From Pseudogemmobacter lacusdianii (GTDB taxonomy: Bacteria; Pseudomonadota; Alphaproteobacteria; Rhodobacterales; Rhodobacteraceae): 64,000 nucleotides of DNA. This document shows, piece by piece, positions 21,552 to 30,693 of the stretch (positions are counted from its first letter, which is position 1; the number at the start of each line of letters is the position of its first letter). Under the pieces are notes generated by a model, which was given only the letters and a program-made list of their open reading frames with translations, did no database searches and had not been told where the DNA came from. Position numbers and translations under genes: made by a program. The stretch covers positions 244,864-308,863 of the forward strand of contig NZ_JAVDBT010000002.1 of assembly GCF_030848395.1 (NCBI RefSeq), given 5' to 3'.

Positions 21552-22556
21552 ATGGTGATCGGGGTTGGGCATGGCGATACCTCATTAACCGCGATGTTGG
21601 CGCGGCAATCCCGCACGCTGCGGGCTGAAATTGATCAGCGCACCAGTGAGATTTCAACCGGCCTGCACCGTGATTTGGGGGCGGCTTTGGGGGGAGATTT
21701 CTCGGCCATCGCTGGGATTGAGCAGTCCCTGGCGCGGCTGCGCGGCTATACGACGAACACGCATGAGGCCGCGCTGTACACCGATATTGTTCAGGTGGCG
21801 CTGGCTGTGGTCAATGACGGTGCGACTGAGCTTGGCGCAAACATCCTGCGCAACCTTGGCCCGGGCAGTGAGACCAGCCAGACCACGCTGGGCATCGAGG
21901 CGCGGCGGATTTTCCAAACCACGGTCGCGGCGTTGAACACGCGTTTTGCCAACCGGGCCGTGTTTTCCGGGATTGAGGCGGATGCGCCGCCCTTGCCCGG
22001 CCCGGATGAGATTTTGGCTGAGCTGGAAGGCGCGATTGCAGCGGCGACGACGGTTGAGGATCTGCGCCTTGCCGTGGCGCATTGGTTCAATGATCCCGGT
22101 GGCTTCGATGCTTTTTATGGTGGCGGCCCCCCGCGTGCGGATGTGATGATTGCCGAAGGCGAGATGGCATCGATCTCTGTTACGGCGCGCGATCCCGCAT
22201 TGAAGGGGACGTTACAGGCGCTGTCGATTGCGGCGCTTTTGGACCGCGGCGCTTTGGCGGGGCAGCCTGAAGCGCGGGCCAATCTGTTCAAATCGGTCGG
22301 CGATGATCTTTTGGCCAATGGTGAGGCGCGCTCGGAGCTGATGGCGCGGGTCGGCTCGGTTCAGGCGCAGATCGTGGCCGCGCAGGCGCGCAATGGGGCC
22401 GAGAAATCGGGGCTTGAGATCACCCGGGCCGGGTTGGTCGGGGTGGATCATTATGAGACGGCAGCACGTCTTGAAGATTTGCAAACGCGGCTAGAGGCGC
22501 TGTTCTTGGTGACCTCGCGGGTCGCGCGGCTCTCGCTGGTGGATTACATCAGATGA
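21552..22556 (+). CDS. flgL: Flagellar hook-associated protein FlgL (HAP3), divergent
   Basis: This is the second hook-filament junction protein. The 334-residue product has a flagellin-like N-terminal helix (ARQSRTLRAEIDQRTSEIST) and a C-terminal coiled region. Sequence is divergent from enteric FlgL, as usual in Rhodobacteraceae, and position after flgK supports the call. ATG at 21552 follows the flgK stop directly; the open frame extends upstream within flgK but that part is a shadow. The stop overlaps flgI by 4 bases. Confidence 0.85.
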   Translation: MVIGVGHGDTSLTAMLARQSRTLRAEIDQRTSEISTGLHRDLGAALGGDFSAIAGIEQSLARLRGYTTNTHEAALYTDIVQVALAVVNDGATELGANILRNLGPGSETSQTTLGIEARRIFQTTVAALNTRFANRAVFSGIEADAPPLPGPDEILAELEGAIAAATTVEDLRLAVAHWFNDPGGFDAFYGGGPPRADVMIAEGEMASISVTARDPALKGTLQALSIAALLDRGALAGQPEARANLFKSVGDDLLANGEARSELMARVGSVQAQIVAAQARNGAEKSGLEITRAGLVGVDHYETAARLEDLQTRLEALFLVTSRVARLSLVDYIR

Positions 22557-23647
22557 AGAAATTTCTCCTCGTTTTGCTGATGCTTTGGCCGGTGATCGCT
22601 GGCGCCGAAGCCATTCGGATCAAGGACTTGGTGGAAGTTGATGGGGTGCGCGGTAATGATCTGGTCGGCTATGGATTGATCGTGGGGTTGAATGGCACGG
22701 GCGATGGGATTCGCAACGCGCCGTTCACGGAAGAGATTATGTCCAACTTGCTGGAAAGGTTGGGTGTGAACGTCTCGGGTGAGCAATACCGGCCGAAGAA
22801 TGTCGCGGCGGTGTTCGTGACCGCGACATTGCCGCCCTTTGCGCGCGCGGGCAGCCGGATCGACGCGACGGTCTCGGCGATTGGGGATGCCAAAAGCCTG
22901 CTCGGCGGCACTTTGGTGATGACGCCTTTGAACGGCGCGGATGGTGAGATCTACGCCGTGGCGCAAGGCACGATCATCGCGGGCGGCAACTCGGTCGAGG
23001 GTGAGGGCGCGCGGGTGGTGCAAGGCGTGCCGACGGCGGGGACACTGCCGTCGGGCGCGCGTGTGGAGCGCGAGGTTTCTTTTGATTTCAGTACAGTAAC
23101 CGTATTGCGCTTGGCGCTGAAGTCGGCCGATTTCACCACGGCGGCCCGGATTGAGGCGGCGATCAATGAACATTTCGGCGCCCGAGTCGCGACGATGTTG
23201 GACGCGGGCACTGTGGCGCTTGATCTGGGGCGCACGGGGATTGTCTCTCCGGCACATGCGATCAGCCGGATCGAGACGATCCTTGTTCAGCCCGCGGCGC
23301 GGGCGCGGGTGGTGGTGGATCAACGGTCGGGCACCATCGTTATCGGTGCCGATGTGCGCATCAGCCGGGTAGCCGTGGCGCAGGGTAATCTGACCCTGCG
23401 GGTCGAAGAAAGCCCCTTGGTGGAGCAGCCGAACCCCTTCTCGCCGGGCGAGACGGTCGTGGTGCCCCGCACCGAAGCCTCGATCAGCGAGGAAGGCACG
23501 GGATTGGCCGAAATCATCGGCGGCACCTCGCTGTCGCAGGTCGTGGCGGGGTTGAATGCTTTGGGCGTGGCGCCGCATGACATGATCGACATTCTGAAAA
23601 GCATCAACGCCGCGGGGGCGCTGCATGCCGAGTTTGTGGTGCAATAG
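22553..23647 (+). CDS. flgI: Flagellar P-ring protein FlgI
   Basis: FlgI builds the P ring in the peptidoglycan layer around the rod. The 364-residue product has a signal peptide (MKKFLLVLLMLWPVIAGAEA), then the hallmark RIKDLVEVDGVRGNDLVGYG and GLNGTGD segments. The C-terminus carries the DMIDILKSINAAGALHAEFV motif. ATG overlaps the flgL stop (ATGA). It is the last gene of the plus-strand flagellar block; motB faces it from the other side. Confidence 0.97.
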   Translation: MKKFLLVLLMLWPVIAGAEAIRIKDLVEVDGVRGNDLVGYGLIVGLNGTGDGIRNAPFTEEIMSNLLERLGVNVSGEQYRPKNVAAVFVTATLPPFARAGSRIDATVSAIGDAKSLLGGTLVMTPLNGADGEIYAVAQGTIIAGGNSVEGEGARVVQGVPTAGTLPSGARVEREVSFDFSTVTVLRLALKSADFTTAARIEAAINEHFGARVATMLDAGTVALDLGRTGIVSPAHAISRIETILVQPAARARVVVDQRSGTIVIGADVRISRVAVAQGNLTLRVEESPLVEQPNPFSPGETVVVPRTEASISEEGTGLAEIIGGTSLSQVVAGLNALGVAPHDMIDILKSINAAGALHAEFVVQ

Positions 23648-23702
23648 GTTGAAAATATGCAGTGAATTTTCCCCATGCGGTGGGTTTAGTACTAGACACA
23701 AC

Positions 23703-24527
23703 CTAGCGATCCTGTCGCAGCAAGATCACCTCGAGCCGATTGTTGCGGATCGCGGCACCATCGGCGGTCACGGGCTTGCGGTCCGCGTAGCCCGAAACCC
23801 GCTCCATCCTGGTGCTGGGCAGGCCTGCGGCCTCCATAAGCAGGCGCATGCGCTGGGCCCGCGCCGAGGACAGATCCCAAACCGGGCTGTTGCGCAGGGT
23901 CACCGGATAGCTGCGCAGATAGCCGTTCACCGCCATTTTGTTCGTGGTGAGACCAAGCACCTCGACCAGCAATCCGGCCAGGGCCAAGGTGACCGGCGTT
24001 GGCTCGGCCGTGTCATTGGTGAAAAGCGGGGCGTTTTCCAGATCATAAAGCTCAATCACCAGCCCTTCATCAGTGACGCGCGTCACGACATGGCGCAAAA
24101 GTTGCTCCATCGTTCGACTTTCACCACCGCGGTCGAGCAGTTCCTTCTCAATCTCGCGCAGATCGGCCGTGCCCTCGTCAGCCATGATGTCTTTGGCCGA
24201 TCCCGAAGAAGCGCCCTTTTGGTCCGATGAGCCGCCGGTGCCTGATTTGGCGCGGGTGTCTTCGGAAAAGATCGACTCGCCGCCCAATGACCCCTCACCC
24301 CCGGCCGAGACCCGGTTGATCGCGATCGTCGGGCTGAAATAATCCGACAGCCCCTTGCGTTGCTTTTCCGTTGTCGCGTTCAACAGCCACATCAGCAGGA
24401 AGAAGGCCATCATGGCCGTCACGAAATCGGCATAGGCGACTTTCCAGGCCCCGCCATGGTGCCCGCCGCCTTTGATGATCTTCTTCCGTTTGATGATGAC
24501 GGACGCGGCATTTGACTGCCCGGCCAT
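23703..24527 (-). CDS. motB: Flagellar motor stator protein MotB
   Basis: MotB is the peptidoglycan-anchored stator subunit that works with MotA. The 274-residue product has a short cytoplasmic basic N-terminus, a single membrane helix with the proton-accepting Asp (VAYADFVTAMMAFFLLMWLL), a linker rich in Gly/Ser, and a C-terminal OmpA-like peptidoglycan-binding domain (SSARAQRMRLLMEAAG, NNRLEVILLR). It is convergent with flgI, 55 bases apart. motA is not in the window. Confidence 0.93.
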   Translation of the reverse strand: MAGQSNAASVIIKRKKIIKGGGHHGGAWKVAYADFVTAMMAFFLLMWLLNATTEKQRKGLSDYFSPTIAINRVSAGGEGSLGGESIFSEDTRAKSGTGGSSDQKGASSGSAKDIMADEGTADLREIEKELLDRGGESRTMEQLLRHVVTRVTDEGLVIELYDLENAPLFTNDTAEPTPVTLALAGLLVEVLGLTTNKMAVNGYLRSYPVTLRNSPVWDLSSARAQRMRLLMEAAGLPSTRMERVSGYADRKPVTADGAAIRNNRLEVILLRQDR

Positions 24528-24704
24528 TCAACCACCCATGTTTCACACCCAAGGGCAGGGTAGCCGCCTTGCGGTTTACAGCTGCTTAAAGCCTTGCATC
24601 TTAATGAGTTTGCGAGATTCAGGGCGGCAGGGCGAGGCGCGCCATCGCGTGTAACCTTGTGTTTTGACGGCATCTTCCTAGATTGGACAGGTCAGGAGTT
24701 TGCC

Positions 24705-25163
24705 ATGATTACCCTTGCCGTTAACGGCCAAACTTTGTCCACCGAGCTGCCGCCTGAGACCCCGCTGCTGTGGGTTTTGCGCGATGGGCTGGGCCTCACG
24801 GGCACAAAATATGGCTGTGGCGTCGCGGCTTGCGGCGCCTGCACGGTGCTGGTGGAGGGTGAGGCGGTGCGGTCCTGCCAGCTGCCGGTGGGGGAGGTTA
24901 ACGGCGCGGTCACCACGATCGAGGGCCTCGCTGGGGCGGAGGGGCTGCACCCTTTGCAAAAAGCTTGGGTTGCCGAGCAGGTCGCGCAATGCGGCTACTG
25001 CCAATCGGGCCAAATTATGCAGGCGGCGGGCCTGCTTATGGCCAACCCGCAACCCAGTGATGCCGAGATTTTGGAAGCGATGGACGGCAATCTGTGCCGC
25101 TGCGGCGCCTATCCGCGGATTTTGGCGGCGATCAAGGCGGCTTCGGCCGCGATGGCGGGCTGA
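24705..25163 (+). CDS. (2Fe-2S)-binding subunit of a molybdenum hydroxylase (IorA-like)
   Basis: The 152-residue product has two iron-sulfur clusters: the plant-ferredoxin type motif [15 protein letters not shown], and the second-cluster cysteines in [11 protein letters not shown] and NLCRCGAY. This is the small electron-transfer subunit of xanthine-oxidase-family enzymes. The two-subunit arrangement without an FAD subunit resembles isoquinoline 1-oxidoreductase or membrane-bound aldehyde dehydrogenase. ATG at 24705 has CAGGAG upstream. The stop abuts the next start (TGAATG). Confidence 0.92.
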   Translation: MITLAVNGQTLSTELPPETPLLWVLRDGLGLTGTKYGCGVAACGACTVLVEGEAVRSCQLPVGEVNGAVTTIEGLAGAEGLHPLQKAWVAEQVAQCGYCQSGQIMQAAGLLMANPQPSDAEILEAMDGNLCRCGAYPRILAAIKAASAAMAG

Positions 25164-27374
25164 ATGGGACGCGCGGGCAAGATTGCGCGGCGCAGCTTCC
25201 TGATCGGCTCGGCCGCTTTGGTGGGCGGGGTGGCGTTCGGCTGGTACCAGTATCGCAAGGAGTTACCAAATCCCCTGCAAGGTCAGGGGCTTGGCGCGCT
25301 GACGCCCTATGTTTTGATCGATGCCAGCGGCGTCACCGTGATCGCGCCACGGGCGGAGATGGGGCAGGGCACCCATACGACTTTGGCGGCTTTGGTGGCG
25401 GAAGAGCTGGATCTTGATTGGTCGGCGGTGCGGGTGCTGCATGGCCCCCCCGCGCAGGCCTATTACAATGGCTCATTGCTGCGCGAGGGCGTGCCTTTTG
25501 CGCCTTTGGATCAGGGTTGGTTGGCCGAGACAGCGCGGGATGCGATGGACGTGCCGGCGCGGTTCTTGGGATTGCAGGTCACGGGTGGGTCGACCTCGAT
25601 TCCAGATGGGTTTGAGAAGATGCGGCTGGCGGGGGCGGTGGCGCGGCTGGCGTTGATCCGCGCGGCGGCGCGGCGGTCTGGTCTGGTTGAGGCGGATTTG
25701 CGCACCGAAGGTGGCCGCGTGCTGCTGCCGGACGGCGCATCGCTCAGCTATGCCGAATTGGCGGTTGAGGCGGCGGCGGTGGAGCTGCCGGATCCGCCGG
25801 AATTGCGGCCTTCTAACGCGTGGAAGTTGTTGGGGAAATCACTGCCGCGCACGGATATGGCGGCCAAGAGTGATGGCTCGGCCCGCTATGCTTGCGACGT
25901 GCGGCTGCCGGGGATGGTTTTTGCGACTGTGCGCCGCAATCCAGCCCCGGGGGCAGCTTTGCTGCGATTTGATGCGAAGGAAGCGCTGGCTTTTCCCGGG
26001 GGGCGGGATGTGCTGCCGTTGGAAAACGGCTTTGCGGCGGTGGCGGAGAGCTCTTGGGCGGCGATGCAGGCACTGGATCTGGTGCAGGTGGAATGGGCGG
26101 CACCAGATGTTGCGGTGGATGAGGCGCTGATTGCGGCGGATTTACGGGCGGCTTTGGACGGCGCGCCCGAGGCCACGGCGCGAGAGCAAGGCGAGATCTC
26201 TGCGCCAGAGTTTGAGGCGGAATATTCTGTGCCGCATCAGGCGCATGCGACGATGGAGCCGATGGGGGCGGCGGCTTGGTTGCAGGACGGGCGGTTGCAG
26301 CTTTGGGCCGGGACGCAGTTTCCAACGATGGCGCTGGCTGAGGCGGCTAAGGCGGCGGGCGTCGCCCCGGATGCTGTTGAATTTCATACTGAATTCATGG
26401 GCGGCGGCTTTGGGCGGCGGGCGGAGATGGATTTCATCCGGCAGGCTGCAAGCTTGGCTAAGGCTCTGTCGCCGGTGCCAGTTTTGCTGAGTTGGAGCCG
26501 TGAAGAGGATATGGCGCAGGACATGTATCGTCCGGCGGCGATGGCGCGAGTGCGGGCTTCGGTCGCGGATGGGGCGGTCAGCCAGTTCCATTTGGCGACG
26601 GCGGCAGGCTCGATTATCGAATCCTTGGCGGGGCGGTTTGGCTTTCCGGCTCTGGGGCCGGACAGCTCGATCCTGCAAGGGGCGGGTGAGCAACCCTATG
26701 ATTTCCCGAACTATTTGGTGACGGGGCATCGGGCGGAGACGCGGGTGCCTTTGGGGTTCTGGCGCTCGGTCGGGAATTCGCAGAATGCGTTTTTCCATGA
26801 TTGCGCGCTGGATGAGCTGGCGCATCTGGCGGGGGTGGACCCTTTGCTGTTCCGGATGCGGCAGATGACTCATTTGCCTTCGATCCAAGTGCTTGAGGCG
26901 GCGGCGGAGATCTCGAACTGGGGTGCGACCGCGCCGGGGCGGGCCAAGGGTGTGGGCTTTTGCTATTCCTTCGGCGTGCCGGTGGCCGAGGTGGTGGAGG
27001 TCGAAGATACGCCGCAGGGGATTCGGCTGACTGGGGCCTGGATTGCCGCCGATCCGGGGATTGCGCTGGACCCATCGATCATCGAGGCGCAGCTTTCCGG
27101 TGGCATGGTCTTTGGCCTCTCGGCGGCGATGCAGGGCGCGATTACCTTCGCGCAAGGCCGCGTCGAGCAAAGCAATTTCTGGGATTATGAGCCGATGCGG
27201 ATGCGGCAATGCCCGCCCATCACGGTGAAAATCCTGCAAAGCGGCGGTGAGATTCGCGGCATTGGCGAGCCGGGCACGCCGCCCGCCGCGCCCGCTTTGG
27301 CCAATGCGATCTTTGCGCTGACCGGCAAGCGTATCCGCCATCTGCCGCTGAACCGTGAGGTGCGTTTCGCCTGA
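25164..27374 (+). CDS. Molybdopterin-binding large subunit of a molybdenum hydroxylase (IorB-like), Tat-exported
   Basis: The 736-residue product starts with a twin-arginine signal (ARRSFLIGSAALVGGVAFG), so the enzyme probably acts in the periplasm and carries its partner along. The molybdopterin domains contain PRAEMGQGTHTTLAALVAEE, EFHTEFMGGGFGRRAEMDFI, and the C-terminal GEIRGIGEPGTPPAAPALAN, where the Glu matches the family's active-site glutamate. Substrate is unknown (aldehyde or N-heterocycle). It is directly coupled to the 2Fe-2S subunit. XdhC-like maturation genes are not nearby. Confidence 0.9.
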   Translation: MGRAGKIARRSFLIGSAALVGGVAFGWYQYRKELPNPLQGQGLGALTPYVLIDASGVTVIAPRAEMGQGTHTTLAALVAEELDLDWSAVRVLHGPPAQAYYNGSLLREGVPFAPLDQGWLAETARDAMDVPARFLGLQVTGGSTSIPDGFEKMRLAGAVARLALIRAAARRSGLVEADLRTEGGRVLLPDGASLSYAELAVEAAAVELPDPPELRPSNAWKLLGKSLPRTDMAAKSDGSARYACDVRLPGMVFATVRRNPAPGAALLRFDAKEALAFPGGRDVLPLENGFAAVAESSWAAMQALDLVQVEWAAPDVAVDEALIAADLRAALDGAPEATAREQGEISAPEFEAEYSVPHQAHATMEPMGAAAWLQDGRLQLWAGTQFPTMALAEAAKAAGVAPDAVEFHTEFMGGGFGRRAEMDFIRQAASLAKALSPVPVLLSWSREEDMAQDMYRPAAMARVRASVADGAVSQFHLATAAGSIIESLAGRFGFPALGPDSSILQGAGEQPYDFPNYLVTGHRAETRVPLGFWRSVGNSQNAFFHDCALDELAHLAGVDPLLFRMRQMTHLPSIQVLEAAAEISNWGATAPGRAKGVGFCYSFGVPVAEVVEVEDTPQGIRLTGAWIAADPGIALDPSIIEAQLSGGMVFGLSAAMQGAITFAQGRVEQSNFWDYEPMRMRQCPPITVKILQSGGEIRGIGEPGTPPAAPALANAIFALTGKRIRHLPLNREVRFA

Positions 27375-27395
27375 GCCGTGATCGAGGGCCGTGTC

Positions 27396-28016
27396 ATGAT
27401 TACCGAGATTGAGGATTATTTCTCTAAGGGTTGCGGGCGCTGTGCGCGCTTTGCCTCGCCCGATTGCGCGACCCAAATTTGGGCCGAGGGGCTGGCCGCG
27501 CTGCGGGCTTTGTGCCTTCGGGCGGGCTTGGTGGAGGAACTGCGCTGGGGGCATCCCTGCTACCGCGCGGCGGGGCGCAATGTGGCGATCATCGGGGCGC
27601 TACGGGGTGGGTTTCGCTTAAGCTTTTTCGATGCTGCACTGATGACGGACCCTGAGGGGCTGTTGGAAAAGCAGGGGCCGAATGCGGCGCATGCGGATGG
27701 TTTGCACTTTACCTCAGCCGCGCAGGTTGCGGCGCGGGAAGAGGTGATTTTGCGCTATCTGGCCGAGGCCAAGCATTATGCCGAGGCCGGGATAAAGTCT
27801 GCAAAGCAAGAGGTTGAGCTGGAGTTGCCGCCCGAGCTGGTTGCGGCGATGGACGATGATCCAGAGCTGGCAGAGGCGTTTCACCGCCTGACGCCGGGGC
27901 GGCAGAAGAGCCATGTGTTAATGATTTCAGGCAGCAAGGTCGCTGCAACCCGGATCAACCGGATTGCGAAGCTGAAGCCCAAGATCCTCGCGGGCAAGGG
28001 CGCCAATGAATACTGA
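27396..28016 (+). CDS. YdeI/DUF1801-type protein
   Basis: This 206-residue soluble protein has an N-terminal DUF1801-like domain (EELRWGHPCYRAAGRNVAII, then FFDAALMTDP). The C-terminal YdeI-type tail has ELVAAMDDDPELAEAFHRLT, then PGRQKSHV, and ends in a basic KLKPKILAGKG. Biochemical role is not established in this family. ATG at 27396 has GAGGG upstream; a GTG at 27378 is the alternative. It follows the oxidoreductase by 21 bases but need not be functionally linked. Confidence 0.8.
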   Translation: MITEIEDYFSKGCGRCARFASPDCATQIWAEGLAALRALCLRAGLVEELRWGHPCYRAAGRNVAIIGALRGGFRLSFFDAALMTDPEGLLEKQGPNAAHADGLHFTSAAQVAAREEVILRYLAEAKHYAEAGIKSAKQEVELELPPELVAAMDDDPELAEAFHRLTPGRQKSHVLMISGSKVAATRINRIAKLKPKILAGKGANEY

Positions 28017-28027
28017 CGCCCCAAACC

Positions 28028-28732
28028 TCAGATCATCTTGATCGTGTCTTTGCCCACGGCGAGCATATAGCCGCGCCGGGCGATGGTTTTGACCAAAAGC
28101 TCGCTCACCAGTTGGTTGCCGAGCGCGTCGCGCAGGCGTTTGACACGGGTGGCGCCGGCGGCCTCTTCGCAATCAGCCTCGGATCGGCCGGAGATCACCG
28201 CTTCGATCTGCGCGCCGGAGAGGACTTCGTCATCCATCCGCGCCTCGGCCAAGACGGAGAGGGTCTCCAAAGCGGCCTCGGTCAAAGCGAATTCGAGATC
28301 GTTGATATAGACCGCGCGCGATTCGCGGCTGATCATCAGCGAAGAGACGGTGATGCCCGAACGCTGGATCGCCGAGATGCGGCGGTTGAGCGCGATGATG
28401 GTGACCAAAAACACCAAAGCCGCGATCAAAAGCGCGGTCGAGAAGACCAAAAGCACAAAGATCACCGAGCGGTAGCTGGCCAGCACCTCGGAAAACGCGG
28501 TTCCGGATTGGGCGAGGATCTCAAGGAGTTTGATCTCGGCCCCGGAGGTGAGGTTGTCATTTTCGATGAACAGCCGCTCGACCCGCGCGTTGAAGGCGTT
28601 GGCATCGGGCAGGTTTAGAAACAAAAACAGCGCCGCGCCGAGGAGGATCAGCACGATCCCCGCAATGCCAAGTGCTACGACGCGGTTGCCCGTTTTCAGG
28701 CTGTCAGTAACGGAGGAAATAGGCCCCGGCAC
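28028..28732 (-). CDS. Membrane-anchored winged-helix transcriptional regulator
   Basis: The 234-residue product has two membrane helices (about 18-40 and 89-114) enclosing a roughly 48-residue periplasmic loop. The C-terminal cytoplasmic OmpR-type winged helix (about 125-226) shows the final ATRVKRLRDALG recognition segment and TIARRGYMLAVG wing. This is a one-component transmembrane regulator like ToxR/CadC but with the DNA-binding domain at the C-terminus. GTG at 28732 has AAGGAAA seven bases upstream and lies inside the preceding gene (29-base overlap), so the pair is co-translated. A longer frame to 28780 lacks support. Confidence 0.72.
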   Translation of the reverse strand: MPGPISSVTDSLKTGNRVVALGIAGIVLILLGAALFLFLNLPDANAFNARVERLFIENDNLTSGAEIKLLEILAQSGTAFSEVLASYRSVIFVLLVFSTALLIAALVFLVTIIALNRRISAIQRSGITVSSLMISRESRAVYINDLEFALTEAALETLSVLAEARMDDEVLSGAQIEAVISGRSEADCEEAAGATRVKRLRDALGNQLVSELLVKTIARRGYMLAVGKDTIKMI

Positions 28733-28988
28733 TCGCTTTCCTTTCGGCAAGACCTTCGGGGCCGAAGGTCGACACAACATTCAACATGGTCCAGCCGTCG
28801 CTGGCCAAACGGGGCGCAAGCTCGGCCTGTGCCGCACCGCGCGAGCAATTGCTGTCGGAGACCTGCGCCACACCATAGTGCAGTTGCAGGGGCGGTTCCT
28901 TCTTGGCCTTGTAATCGGCATAGCACTCTGCGCTGGCCGCAGTGGAGAGCGACAGCAAAAGGGCGATACCAAACGCCACGGTCTTCAT
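28704..28988 (-). CDS. Small exported protein of unknown function
   Basis: The 94-residue product has a signal peptide (about 1-20, ending TAASA) and a mature part of about 74 residues. The mature part has two cysteines (ECYADYK and SNCSRGA), suggesting a disulfide, and ends in GAYFLRY. It has the look of small conserved periplasmic proteins of Rhodobacteraceae. Its 3' end overlaps the start of the membrane-anchored winged-helix regulator, so a ligand or modulator role toward that regulator's periplasmic loop is a reasonable inference. Confidence 0.75.
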   Translation of the reverse strand: MKTVAFGIALLLSLSTAASAECYADYKAKKEPPLQLHYGVAQVSDSNCSRGAAQAELAPRLASDGWTMLNVVSTFGPEGLAERKASAGAYFLRY

Positions 28989-29058
28989 ATCAGGCTCCCT
29001 TCAAGGAGGCGCGCCGGGGCATTCCGGCGCTGTCATGGACAGAGTGGCGATGCGGGCC

Positions 29059-29075
29059 GCGATATACAATATCGC
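29059..29075. promoter_or_regulatory. 17-bp palindrome, candidate operator
   Basis: GCGATAT-ACA-ATATCGC is a perfect inverted repeat with a three-base centre in the spacer between the two divergent small exported-protein genes. It is 71 bases upstream of the gene at 28988. Position suggests it is bound by a local regulator, possibly the membrane-anchored winged-helix protein. Confidence 0.5.
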
Positions 29076-29248
29076 AAGGGTGGGGGCGCTGTCGATTGCG
29101 GTTGCTATCGCATAACAGCCAAGGATTTTCCGCCGGTTATGGCCTGACAGGGGGCCGATATTGCCTGTCTGATCGCAGAGGCTGCAAACCGTTTTCATCG
29201 CAGGAGGCGATCGCCGGAAAGGCGGGGCCAGAAATGATGGAGGCAAAG

Positions 29249-29710
29249 ATGACGATTTCTCAGACCCAAATCGGTCGTGGCGAGGGTAAGGTTTCGGCGC
29301 GGCGCAGTGCTGGCCTTGTGACGGCTGGCGCTTTGGCCTTTGCGCTGATGTTGGGCCTTGGCCTGCCGGCGCGGGCGGCGGCTTTGGCCCCGATTGAGCC
29401 CAATGTGACCACGCTCCTTTCGGTGCAGGGGCCGGTCTCGGCTGAGGCAGAGCTGGTGCGGCAGAAAAAGCGCCCCAGCGCGCGTATCCCGGCGGTTTGC
29501 GCGATGGAGATCGGCGAGCGGCGTCATCGCGCGGTGGTCTACCCTGAGCGTTGCCTGCGCCGCCAAGGGGTTGAGGTGCGTCTGCCGCGCGAATGCGCCA
29601 AGATGGTGCGGATCCGCGGCAAGCATGAGCGGGTCTACACCGAGCGCTGCCTGCGCGACGAAGGCTTCCGCATTGGCGGCGGTCGTGGCTGGGGGCATCA
29701 CCGGTACTAA
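29249..29710 (+). CDS. Exported cysteine/arginine-rich protein with a duplicated motif
   Basis: The 153-residue product has a late signal or membrane helix (about 22-46, AGLVTAGALAFALMLGLGLP). The mature part contains two similar segments, CAMEIGERRHRAVVYPERCL and CAKMVRIRGKHERVYTERCL, each with a cysteine pair about 18 apart, followed by a Gly/His/Arg tail. No family is recognised. ATG at 29249 is chosen because GGAGG lies five bases upstream; earlier in-frame ATGs at 29234 and 29237 lack that spacing. Confidence 0.7.
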   Translation: MTISQTQIGRGEGKVSARRSAGLVTAGALAFALMLGLGLPARAAALAPIEPNVTTLLSVQGPVSAEAELVRQKKRPSARIPAVCAMEIGERRHRAVVYPERCLRRQGVEVRLPRECAKMVRIRGKHERVYTERCLRDEGFRIGGGRGWGHHRY

Positions 29711-29798
29711 AGGCGGGCGGGGCGGATCTTGGCTTAAAACTTCTGCCTGAGCGGCGTAAGCTTTGCCCAGATCCGCCCGCCGCTTAAGGAGCCCCCTG

Positions 29799-30689
29799 AT
29801 GCCCGATCTTGATCCGTCGTTGAACCTAGAGATCCGCCCCGAGATCGAGGCGTTTTTCGATCCGGCGACCAATACGATCAGCTATGTGGTGAAGGATCCG
29901 GCCTCGACCGCCTGTGCGGTGATCGATTCGGTGATGGATATTGATTACGCCGCCGGGCGGATCACGCATGAAAGTGCGGATCGGATCATTGACTATATCC
30001 GGGCGCAGGGCTTGCAACTGGAATGGATCATCGAGACCCATGTCCATGCCGATCACCTCTCAGCCGCGCCCTATATCCAAGAGGCTTTGGGCGGCAAGAT
30101 CGGCATTGGCGCGCTGATTACCGAGGTGCAGGACACCTTCGGCAAGATCTTCAACGAAGGCACCGAGTTCCAGCGGGATGGTAGCCAGTTTGACGCCTTG
30201 TTTGCCGATGGGGACCGTTACAGCGTTGGCGGGATGGATTGTTTGGCGCTGCACACGCCGGGGCATACGCCCGCTTGCATGACGCATGTCATTGGTGATG
30301 CGGCCTTTGTTGGTGATACGCTTTTCATGCCCGATGGCGGCTCGGCTCGGGCGGATTTTCCGGGCGGGGATGCGGGGGTTTTGTATGACAGCATCCAACG
30401 GGTGCTGGCCTTGCCCGGCGAGATGCGGCTTTTCATGTGCCATGACTATGGCCCCAACGGGCGTGAGATCCGTTGGGAGACCACGGTGGCGGAAGAGCGG
30501 GCGCATAACATCCATATCGGCGGGGGCCGGAGCCGCGAGGAGTTCGTGGCGATGCGGCAAGCGCGGGATGCGACGCTGGCGGTGCCGAAGCTGATCATCC
30601 CGTCTTTGCAGGTGAACATGCGCGCAGGCGAAGTGCCGCAAGATGCGAGCGGCCGACCGATGCTGAAGGTGCCGGTGAACGGGCTTTAA
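29799..30689 (+). CDS. MBL-fold metallo-hydrolase, persulfide-dioxygenase-like
   Basis: The 296-residue metallo-beta-lactamase-fold enzyme has the metal motif HVHADHLSAAPY, then LHTPGHTPACMTHVIGDAAF with a metal-ligating His, GDTLFMPDGGSARADFPGGD, and a late His in MCHDYGPNG. The spacing matches ETHE1/Blh-type persulfide dioxygenases, which oxidise glutathione persulfide using one iron. Glyoxalase II is less likely because of the SARADFPGGD signature. AAGGAG lies eight bases before ATG 29799. It is convergent with gph. Confidence 0.85.
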   Translation: MPDLDPSLNLEIRPEIEAFFDPATNTISYVVKDPASTACAVIDSVMDIDYAAGRITHESADRIIDYIRAQGLQLEWIIETHVHADHLSAAPYIQEALGGKIGIGALITEVQDTFGKIFNEGTEFQRDGSQFDALFADGDRYSVGGMDCLALHTPGHTPACMTHVIGDAAFVGDTLFMPDGGSARADFPGGDAGVLYDSIQRVLALPGEMRLFMCHDYGPNGREIRWETTVAEERAHNIHIGGGRSREEFVAMRQARDATLAVPKLIIPSLQVNMRAGEVPQDASGRPMLKVPVNGL

Positions 30690-30693
30690 GGGG

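Noticed and set aside
26142..27554. 470-codon antisense frame over the molybdopterin subunit gene
   Set aside because: It is a shadow of a certain gene; the product is Arg/His/Pro-rich without motifs.
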